Below are positions 43,501 to 49,559 of a stretch of 64,000 bases of DNA, piece after piece. The stretch comes from Prevotella sp. oral taxon 376 (lineage in GTDB: Bacteria > Bacteroidota > Bacteroidia > Bacteroidales > Bacteroidaceae). Below the pieces are notes generated by a model. The model was not told where the DNA came from, did not search any database, and saw nothing but the letters and a program-made list of their open reading frames with translations. Position numbers and translations under genes: made by a program. The stretch covers positions 1,054,001 through 1,118,000 of the forward strand of contig NZ_PYXG01000001.1 of NCBI RefSeq assembly GCF_003043945.1, read 5' to 3'. The number at the start of each line of letters is the position of its first letter. Position 1 is the first letter of the stretch.

Positions 43501-44248
43501 TGAGGTAGTAGCAGTCGGTGAGGGTGGTGCCGGTGCCGTTGCCCTTGGCGAAGGTGTTGCTGTTGGGATCGCCGGTGGAGTTGTTCTTGCCGACGTAGAG
43601 GCAGCGGGTCATGGTGCAGCTGCCCTCAGCCCAATAGACAAAGCCGGCCATTCCTCTCTGGCTTTCCCACGCATTGTCGGTGATGCTGCCTTTGACGAGG
43701 CAGTCGGTGATTTGAACCGAGGCACCTCTGGCTACAACGAGAACCATGCCCGCCGCTTGGGATGCCTCCCCCAAACGGCCCCCCGTGATCTCCACGTCGC
43801 TGGCGCAGCCCGTGATGGTGGTGGTGCCATTGGCCTCACGAATCAATCCGGACAAGCCGAAACCCTTCGTCGTGATCTTCCCTTGGGTGCGCAGGTTGCG
43901 GATGGTGGCGTCCTTCACACACCAGAAGGGGGCGAGGTTGCCCTTGTCGCTGCGATTCCAGTTGAACTTCAGCGTATGTCCCTGTCCGTCGAACGTGCCG
44001 GAATACATTTTTTCATATTTGCCCACCATCACGATCTCCTCGCCGAGGTCCACGTCCTTTGTCAGCTTGGCGTTGAGGGTGGTCTGTCCGCTGTTCACCC
44101 GATTGCAAAACGTTTTCCAGTCTTCTTTCGAGGCAATCGTAATGGTCTCGCTCTCGTTTCCGGAGCCGCCCTGCGCCCACGTCGGCATCGTCAGCACGAG
44201 GGCAAGCAAGAAGAGGCTGAGCCTCTCGATTAAATTTTTTGTTTTCAT
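40589..44248 (-). CDS. Large modular surface protein D (GLUG-like, three modules)
   Basis: A 1219-residue secreted protein with a signal peptide (about 1-25, ALVLTMPTWAQ). Three tandem beta-helix modules (about 35-385, 385-715, 715-1000) each open with a DWKxFC helix and carry LTxDxDLGxEI, GTFDGQxHTL, ATIxNLRxxG, TDCLVKGSI, NCYYLN and EQLKSGEV. Next comes a domain of the kind also in protein A (CLPYELPVQGFRAYTL, AYRPYLLVAD), then an end of about 100 residues almost identical to A's (AYILQDDGMFHKVTTEYPEA ...), closing GGRKVIVK. The start lies 30 bp after the DUF6261-like gene, so the two are likely co-transcribed. No Ig-like or discoidin domain is present. Confidence 0.86.
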   Translation of the reverse strand: MKTKNLIERLSLFLLALVLTMPTWAQGGSGNESETITIASKEDWKTFCNRVNSGQTTLNAKLTKDVDLGEEIVMVGKYEKMYSGTFDGQGHTLKFNWNRSDKGNLAPFWCVKDATIRNLRTQGKITTKGFGLSGLIREANGTTTITGCASDVEITGGRLGEASQAAGMVLVVARGASVQITDCLVKGSITDNAWESQRGMAGFVYWAEGSCTMTRCLYVGKNNSTGDPNSNTFAKGNGTGTTLTDCYYLNACGEAQGTQVSEAQVKYGALAYKLQAGRTDNIWGQSILTDNEPLPTALASKHVYKVDFTYNGNTVSRYTNYNGNIVGGMPTAKELVGADFDETKTYTMIFDGGFEVFTLVTADITVPVQITAHVNDVAISTAADWKAFCQRVNGGEHNLNGRLTQDIDLGTEIVQVGRYLHPYVGTFDGQNHTLTINWQGEAGATPFLNVENGAVIKNLRIKGKITVDESNTAGLAYAVYGNVTISNCITDVDITGGHSGEPSNAGGLISGVGSAHLTITDCVVMGSITDRSEESVRQLAGFIYTDWADCTMTNCLYLGTNNASDNGKCHTFLRKGGTFENCYYLNASGTLQGEQVTAEQLKSGEVAYKLQAGRTDQVWGQTLGTDTVPLLTNDATKQVYGVKFTYNGNEMASRYANNAQPVFGGLPTAKDILGTGYNPQNTYTMIFDGGNFTAETLVTEDKTVPVSMTVGGTFEIATKDDWKVFCALVAGGQTGINAKMTADVDLGTDIAMVGTTNNLYGGTFDGQNHTLTVNWDAGSANDVAPFRRVSGATIKNLRTEGAIRSDSYYLGGLIDEAIGENTVTGCVSNVNLTTSYDYSSCDAAGLICYIYTTGRVTISDCLVKGSINATGKKGRRGMGGFVYVQNGTLVMNNCLYAGTNNASGGYTFASDSDDEATTTLNNCYYLNTCGKAQGTKITAEQLKSGEVTKKLQADRTDKCYWAQQLGEMPDFYNAADKSKANYVYYDAAKKGWVCDDFRLTDGQSLPIGLDFTATKATYDRTLAAGKATLCLPYELPVQGFRAYTLADRQESRTAVHFKEVNGTLGAYRPYLLVADAPARLDGENLQVKADRSSIVLYSGEYAFSGAVQEVVNRWLASDHAYILQDDGMFHKVTTEYPEATVPAYRAYITCPKTLGAKQLSVVLDGETTGIGDVTNEATDGKNGPVYDLQGRRVADRLDDARHQLPAGIYIVGGRKVIVK

Positions 44249-44278
44249 TTTGCTTATTATTTTGGTAAAAGTTTTGTT

Positions 44279-45094
44279 TTATGAATTCTCGTCCGCTGCC
44301 GTAAGCGTGTCGGCCGTGCGGGCGGTCGTCGTGTTGTCGCCACCGTACTTCTCGGGTCGGTCGTCGTCCTTTTTCTTGCCGCGCGTCATCACCTGCTCCT
44401 TGTAGCGCTTGATGTTGGCGTTGAGGTAGTTGATGAGCGGCGTGAGGCTCTTCTCGGTGCCCACCACGGCCATGGCGTTGATCAGGCGCACGGTGTCCAG
44501 ATAGGCCTCGTCGCTTGCCAAGCGTGCCTTGCGCAGCGCGCCGGCTATCTGCTGCGAGCGATCGTCGGTGCGGGTGGCGAGCAGTTCTTCCACCGTGTCG
44601 TTGGCTGCCCTGAGGGCGTCGACGTAGGGTTTCAGACCAAGCAGCTGCACCTGTGGGGCCAACTTGTAGTCGAGGTCGGCCACGAGGTTCATCATCCGCG
44701 AGGTTTCGCGCTCGAGCTGCATATCGGGGTCGATGTTGTAGTCCTTCAGGTGCTGCCATAGGTCGGCAGCCGCCTTGGCCATTTCTGCCACGGGCATGCG
44801 CAGCATTCCCTTCACGGCGGTACGGTAGCCTCGGAAAATGGAGTCGCGCTCGCGGTCCTTGGCGGCAATCTGTTCGGTGTATTGACTTTTCTTGGAGAGG
44901 ATGAGGCGTTCGTCTTCCTCCTTCACGGCTTCCTTGAGGGCTTTCACGGCGGTTTGTATTCTCGCCACGGTTTTTGCCCCCTCGTCTTCTTCTATCACAT
45001 TCTCCACGTCCTTCATATAGATGAAGTGAGCGTCGTTGGTCAGGCTGTGCAAGTCAATGGTGCCAACCTGAGCCACTTTGCTTTCGTTTGCCAT
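44279..45094 (-). CDS. DUF6261-like helical protein
   Basis: A 271-residue, highly charged, helical cytoplasmic protein without signal peptide. It begins MANESKVAQVGTIDLHSLTN and has long Lys/Glu/Arg helices (AVKALKEAVKEEDERLILSKK), then a late EKSLTPLINYLNANIKRYKE that matches the usual end of the DUF6261 family, which is often multicopy in Bacteroidetes. The ATG at 45094 is chosen over a frame open to 45232 because the extra 46 residues only translate the 41-bp array. It heads the transcript of gene D. A 41-bp piece of its 3' end is copied at 34308-34348. Function unknown. Confidence 0.75.
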   Translation of the reverse strand: MANESKVAQVGTIDLHSLTNDAHFIYMKDVENVIEEDEGAKTVARIQTAVKALKEAVKEEDERLILSKKSQYTEQIAAKDRERDSIFRGYRTAVKGMLRMPVAEMAKAAADLWQHLKDYNIDPDMQLERETSRMMNLVADLDYKLAPQVQLLGLKPYVDALRAANDTVEELLATRTDDRSQQIAGALRKARLASDEAYLDTVRLINAMAVVGTEKSLTPLINYLNANIKRYKEQVMTRGKKKDDDRPEKYGGDNTTTARTADTLTAADENS

Positions 45095-45137
45095 AATAAA
45101 TTCTTTTTTTTTGATTAAATGATTAAAAATGATTTCT

Positions 45138-45465
45138 TGTTTTTTGTCTCCTCGTTTGCCGGGGCGTTTGCCGAGCTTCGGAAAGTCTGCCGTCGTTTGC
45201 CTTGACGTTTGCCGAACCTCGGCATTTAACATCCGTTATGCCTTGACATTTTCCGAACCCCGGCATTTAACATCCGTTATGTCTTGACGTTTGCCGAACT
45301 CCGGCAAGGCTGTCGGCGTTTGTCTTGACGTTTGCCGAACCTCGGCAAGGCTGTCGGCGTTTGCCTTGGCGTTTTCCGAACCTCGGCAAGGCTGCCGTCG
45401 TTTGCCTTGGCGTTTTCCGAACCTCGGCAAGGCTGCCGTCGTTTGTCGTTTTTCATCTTATTATA
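45138..45465. repeat. 41-bp tandem array, eight units
   Basis: Unit starts at 45138, 45179, 45220, 45261, 45302, 45343, 45384 and 45425, all exactly 41 bp apart. The two unit types are those of the array at 36740-37105 (CGGCATTTAACATCCGTTAT... and CGGCAAGGCTGYCG...), with TTTGCCGAACCTCGGCA spanning the junctions. It is followed by a TTATTATACATATAG boundary like that of the other array. It lies directly upstream of the DUF6261-like gene. Short open frames across it are translation artefacts. Confidence 0.9.
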
Positions 45466-45521
45466 CATATAGTTGCGTATTATCGGGCGGCCCGCCCGTT
45501 AGCGTGGGGTTCGGATGACTA

Positions 45522-45745
45522 TTGTGAGGCACACTCCTACAGTCGGCTTCGCCGAGAAATTCCACAAATCTTTCCAAATCTTCCAAATATTTTTTATCAT
45601 TATCTATTTGTTCTATTTGTTCTATTTGTCCAGATTTGTAAGATTTCTGTGCCGTGAGGCACACTCCTACAGTCGGCTTCGCCGAGACGAGTTGATGAGC
45701 CGTCAGGCGAATAAATCCTCCAAATCTTTCCAAATTCTCCAATTT
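45522..45745. repeat. Dispersed intergenic repeat, copies 2 and 3
   Basis: Copy 2 (about 45524-45590) is shortened after GTCGGCTTCGCCGAGA; copy 3 (45654-45740) is near full length. Both match 34201-34289. Between them are three TTCTATTTG-like direct repeats (about 45602-45629). Each copy ends in AAATCTTTCCAAAT. Two adjacent copies here and one 11 kb away fit duplication of cluster flanks. Confidence 0.75.
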
Positions 45746-45802
45746 TTATCATTATTAAATTAAGATTGAAAATAAATATTCTTTTGGTTATCGGGGGTAT
45801 AG

Positions 45803-46069
45803 TTACAGCGTTTTTAGGAAAACTTCCTTGTAGATTTCTGTCTGTTCCCGATTACGTTGCACGAGAAAGTTGATCGTATCTTTGGAAAGAGAATCCAAAA
45901 GATGTTTGTGTGCCAAGCCGTCGAACGGTTTTTCAAACGGACGGAGATAATACAGCTTTTCCTTTCGCGTGGCGATTTCGGTGAACTTTTCATCCATATC
46001 GACTGAAAAGCCGATGATGATTTCTCCGGTTTCATTTCTTAAGATATATACCCAACAGTTCTTTTTCAT
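45803..46069 (-). CDS. GIY-YIG-like small protein
   Basis: An 88-residue protein starting MKKNCWVYILRNETGEIII, where VYI...IIGF stands at the place of the GIY...YIG motif of small GIY-YIG nuclease-like proteins. Later residues (KLYYLRPFEKPFDGLAHKHL) fit the fold's Arg/His region loosely. The first motif is degenerate and the family's key Arg and Glu cannot be assigned with confidence, so nuclease activity is doubtful. The ATG at 46069 is preferred over 46150, because it opens on the conserved strand. No obvious operon partner. Confidence 0.65.
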   Translation of the reverse strand: MKKNCWVYILRNETGEIIIGFSVDMDEKFTEIATRKEKLYYLRPFEKPFDGLAHKHLLDSLSKDTINFLVQRNREQTEIYKEVFLKTL

Positions 46070-46196
46070 CTTTGCTGTTTGTTGATTCTGTTGCAAAATT
46101 ATTCTACGAAGCCCAACAGGGCGTTTCATATTTGCAAAAACTTGTATCATATTTGTAATTCACTAAGAATTGACGATTTATAAATGTCCGGAACAC

Positions 46197-47936
46197 CTAT
46201 GCCCTCTCTTCGGATGAGCCCTTTTGCGTTTTCTTTTTTTCTTTGGAAACAGCTTTGTATTCTGAAGGCGACATCCCGAAGAAAGTCCGGAAACAACGGT
46301 TAAATGTGGCCCGGGAATTGAATCCTGACCTATATTCCACCTCATTGATGTTCAAGTCGGGATTGTTGGTGAGCAGCGAAGCCGCGTGCCGCAGCCGGTA
46401 GCCGTTGATAAATTCGTTGACCGTGGCTCCATCGGCATACTTGCGCACGGCATTGGTGATATAGACGGCATTTGTTCCAATCCGCTTTGAGAGAATATCG
46501 CGGTTTAACTCCGTTTCTTTATAGATTTTCTCTTTCTGCATCAGCTCGCACAACCGGCGATAGATTTTCCCCTCACGGTCGAGTTCTTCCTCGGGAACGA
46601 GCCTTGCGGTGGTCTCGATGTCGCTTTCTGCCTTGCGGTATAATAGAATGGAGTCGTACAAAGCCCTGTTTTTGCGGCGCAAGCGGCGGGTGTAGATGAT
46701 GTAAAGTACGACGGTGGCAAGCAGCAATACCACGATGATGAGTGAGAGATAGAGCCGTGTTGTGATGACCTCGTTCCGTAGTGTGAGCTTGTCAACCTCA
46801 AAGATGGTGCGCAGTTCGTCGAGCTGCTTGGCAAGCTCGGTGTTGCGCAGTTTGTCTTTATGTGGGATGACGAGGCTGTACAATTCTGCGGCTTCCTTGT
46901 ATCGCCCGGCTTGCGTGTAGAGGTCGGCTTGCTGCATTTGCACGGTGAGCAAGCTGACGGAGTCGCCGGCGGCAGTCATGATGTCCATGTTCTCGTTGTT
47001 GCAGGCAATCGCCCGGTCGTACTGTTTTGTGGCTACATAGTAGCGGGCTTTCACTTGCAGAAGCTTGAATCGGGCGACGGCTTTACGCCCTTCGGCATAT
47101 TTATCGGCGAGCTGCAGCAAATCCTTGGCGCGGTCGTAATGCCCCGTTTCCAGTTCAGCGACGGCAGTGGCCAGCGTGCAGTAGAGGTAACGCCCGTTGA
47201 GCGAGGGGGTGTAGCCTTTCTGTAGGGCTTCCTTCTTGTATTTGTCGATGACCGCTTTCCATTCTGCGCATTTCGCCCTTAGCTTTTCATATTTCCGCAG
47301 TCCGTCGAGCGTTTCGCCCAAGACATTATAGGCAGAGAGCAATTGAGAGATTTCATCGGCCTTGGAAAGGGCGGTGATGCTCTCCTCGATGGTTTTCTCG
47401 GCTTCGCGGAAACGCCCCATCGTCTGATAGATGCATGCCATGCCGTAGGTGGAAGTGCCTAATCCATAGTTGCTCTTTCTTTTTCGCGCATCGGCATACA
47501 TCTTTTGCGCTTCCAGCAATGCGGTCTGCACCTTGTCTTCGTAGAGATAACTCTCAATGAGCACGTTCCACGCATTGTAGTAATAATCCCATGTGCCGTT
47601 CTTTTTCATAGCACTGAGGACTTCGGGCAAATAGTAGCTAATGCTGTCGGTCATCTCGTAGTTGTAATAGCAATACAGCTGGGTGACGCGCGCCTGGGCT
47701 TCCGCCTCCTTGTCTTTTTGGCGTAAGGATTCGGCAAGATATTCACGGATGCAGCGTAATTCATAGCCCATATTATCTTCGGCAGCTGCCAACCGGCAAA
47801 GATTATGGTAGGCCTGCAAAAGTTTTTCTCCTTTGAGGTGCTTCATCTCTTTGCGGATGGAGTCTGCCGGAGTGGCGGCATACATTTCTCCTGCGGAGAG
47901 TGTAATGACAAACAGCAGTGTGATAAAATTTTTCAT
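46197..47936 (-). CDS. Membrane-anchored TPR regulator with AraC-type HTH
   Basis: A 579-residue one-piece sensor-regulator. A signal peptide (about 1-21) precedes a periplasmic TPR region (about 25-380: GRFREAEKTIEESITALSKA; GRYKEAAELYSLV). One transmembrane helix (about 395-417, LIIVVLLLATVVLYIIYT) leads to a short linker and a cytoplasmic AraC-type DNA-binding domain (about 480-570: LNINEVEYRSGFNSRATFNR, then MSPSEYK). This layout is common in Bacteroidetes, where it is thought to link envelope signals to local genes. Divergent from the LuxR-type gene. Targets unknown; the adjoining surface-protein cluster is a candidate by position only. Confidence 0.9.
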   Translation of the reverse strand: MKNFITLLFVITLSAGEMYAATPADSIRKEMKHLKGEKLLQAYHNLCRLAAAEDNMGYELRCIREYLAESLRQKDKEAEAQARVTQLYCYYNYEMTDSISYYLPEVLSAMKKNGTWDYYYNAWNVLIESYLYEDKVQTALLEAQKMYADARKRKSNYGLGTSTYGMACIYQTMGRFREAEKTIEESITALSKADEISQLLSAYNVLGETLDGLRKYEKLRAKCAEWKAVIDKYKKEALQKGYTPSLNGRYLYCTLATAVAELETGHYDRAKDLLQLADKYAEGRKAVARFKLLQVKARYYVATKQYDRAIACNNENMDIMTAAGDSVSLLTVQMQQADLYTQAGRYKEAAELYSLVIPHKDKLRNTELAKQLDELRTIFEVDKLTLRNEVITTRLYLSLIIVVLLLATVVLYIIYTRRLRRKNRALYDSILLYRKAESDIETTARLVPEEELDREGKIYRRLCELMQKEKIYKETELNRDILSKRIGTNAVYITNAVRKYADGATVNEFINGYRLRHAASLLTNNPDLNINEVEYRSGFNSRATFNRCFRTFFGMSPSEYKAVSKEKKKTQKGSSEERA

Positions 47937-48478
47937 TTCCGATATATATTCAGTTTTACAGCTTCATAGACATAACAGGTTTCTTGTCCTTCCTCCCCCT
48001 AAAGTATATCCCGCAGGTAGTAGCAACGACTGCTCTGCTTGAGCTGTTTTCTATCCCTGCCGTACCACCAGTATCAGGACGAAGAGGTAGGTGCTGAGCC
48101 TGATTCTCTGAATGATGCCTGTTGTTTTTCATTTGCCATAATCTCATTTTCTTTATGAATAACTCTTTTCGCTCATTATGAATTAAAAATATTTCTATGT
48201 TCTTATTTCACATTCCTGCCGGTTGAGTTTCGCATGCAGGAGACGGTTCTCTTCCAGGCTATTCTGCAAGGAATATTTCTGCGAGAACAGCAAAAGACCA
48301 TACAAAAATAACAAAAAGCGAGTTGTGAATTTGAGAATTTTTAGTAAAAAGGCTATTTTAAAGGTATCATCGCACCCTAAAAACCTTAATATCCCCTTAA
48401 AAATACTTAATAAAAAGGTTGGAGAAAAGAGAATAAAAACATATCTTTGCAGTCGTTATAAAAAGTAAAACGACAACA
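47937..48478. other. Divergent gap between two regulators, possible gene remnants
   Basis: About 540 bp. Minus-strand frame 47956-48129 gives a 57-residue product (MKNNRHHSENQAQHLPLRPD..., ending KKPVMSMKL) that stops 20 bp before the TPR regulator start. It resembles nothing known. A second minus-strand frame ending at 48195 reads LLLFSQKYSLQNSLEENRLL, then HAKLNRQECEIRT. This looks like a membrane segment plus coiled coil but has no ATG, so it may be a decayed gene. The right third is very AT-rich and holds the LuxR-type promoter. Confidence 0.4.
48419..48449 (+). promoter_or_regulatory. Promoter of the LuxR-type regulator
   Basis: TTG (48419-48421), a 20-bp spacer and TATCTTTG (48442-48449), followed by the ATG 30 bp later. 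Confidence 0.65.
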
Positions 48479-49480
48479 ATGATCATTCATTCTCTCACTG
48501 AAAAAGTTTCGGCCTTCTTGCAGTCGCGCGCCGAAAACACCATCGGGCGGCACCGCGTCATTGTATATTTGCTCCACTCCGTACTCGTTGTTACCGTCAT
48601 CTCCTTGCAGTTCATGGGGCTTGGAGGTTCGCAGGAAGCGTTGCCACGGTCGATGAGCGGCATCCATCTGGCGACGTGTCTCTTTTCGTTGTCGCTCTAT
48701 CTTACGCGGCGGCTGACGCTTTCCAAGGCTTTCTCGCTCGTGGCGCTCGTGGCACAGTGCACCATCGCCGTGCGTTTCTTTTATTTCGCCACGGTGCGGC
48801 CCGACCATTTTCTGCAACTCATCCTTATCAATCAGATAACATCGCTGCTGGCGATCTTCTTCCTTGTGATGAGCTTTGTCCGGTTCACCCCCTTCATCGT
48901 CTCCTTCATCAGCGTGACCAGCTACGGTTGTGTAGCCTCTTATCTTCACGAGCCCGCGCTTTGGCAGCTGTTTGGCTTCTTCCTCTTCGTGCAGTTTTTC
49001 CTCTGTGTACTGGGCGAACTGTTACAGCACAATGTGATGAGCGTGTCGAAGGAGAATACCGACCTGCACCACCGTGAGACGGCATTGATGCACGCCGTCA
49101 GGCTGAACAAACGGGAGATAGAGGCCTATCTGCGCATGAGCAGCAACGACCACCCGTCGCCCGAGGACACCGACCGCCTGTTTTCCATGCTCAAGCCGAA
49201 ATCGCAACGCAACCTCGTCAACGCCGTGCGCCTGCATCTGAAAAAACACTTGATGGATGACTGCGACCTCGCCCAGATCTTCCCCTGTCTCACGAAATCG
49301 GAAACGGATGTGTGCCGCCTCATCCTCGCTGGGAAGAAGCGGAGCGAAATCAGCCTACTGCTCGACAAAACAGAGAACAACATCGATGTAACGCGCAACC
49401 ACATCCGCAGGAAGCTCAACGTGCCGCAGAAGGAAGACCTCAAGCAACACCTCGTGGTACTGCTGGTGGAGAGACAGTAA
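48479..49480 (+). CDS. Membrane-anchored LuxR-type regulator
   Basis: A 333-residue protein. Five or six hydrophobic helices fill the first half (about 25-180: VIVYLLHSVLVVTVISLQFM; LLAIFFLVMSFVRFTPFIVS). A helical linker and a C-terminal LuxR/GerE-type helix-turn-helix follow (about 265-330: LTKSETDVCRLILAGKKRSE, ISLLLDKTENNIDVTRNHIR, RKLNV). The HTH signature E..V..L...G....EI......T...V..H..N....L is recognisable with some drift. It probably senses a membrane or envelope signal and binds DNA from the membrane. Convergent with the degenerate protease gene and divergent from the TPR-AraC regulator. Confidence 0.85.
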   Translation: MIIHSLTEKVSAFLQSRAENTIGRHRVIVYLLHSVLVVTVISLQFMGLGGSQEALPRSMSGIHLATCLFSLSLYLTRRLTLSKAFSLVALVAQCTIAVRFFYFATVRPDHFLQLILINQITSLLAIFFLVMSFVRFTPFIVSFISVTSYGCVASYLHEPALWQLFGFFLFVQFFLCVLGELLQHNVMSVSKENTDLHHRETALMHAVRLNKREIEAYLRMSSNDHPSPEDTDRLFSMLKPKSQRNLVNAVRLHLKKHLMDDCDLAQIFPCLTKSETDVCRLILAGKKRSEISLLLDKTENNIDVTRNHIRRKLNVPQKEDLKQHLVVLLVERQ

Positions 49481-49559
49481 CCTAGGCGGAGAGGTCTTCG
49501 TTCACTTTAGTATCTTACCGTATATCCCTTGCCGCTGCCGTAGCAGGGGGCACAATCTA

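Noticed and set aside
45461-45742. Minus-strand 93-residue frame containing LTAHQLVSAKPT
   Set aside because: It runs through two copies of a dispersed intergenic repeat and a terminator-like region. The same peptide appears in another frame context at 34.2 kb, so it is a repeat translated by chance.
47956-48129. 57-residue minus-strand frame just before the TPR-AraC regulator
   Set aside because: No homology is recognised and no ribosome site is seen. The spacing to the next gene is operon-like, but that alone does not support a coding call, so it is only noted in the gap entry.
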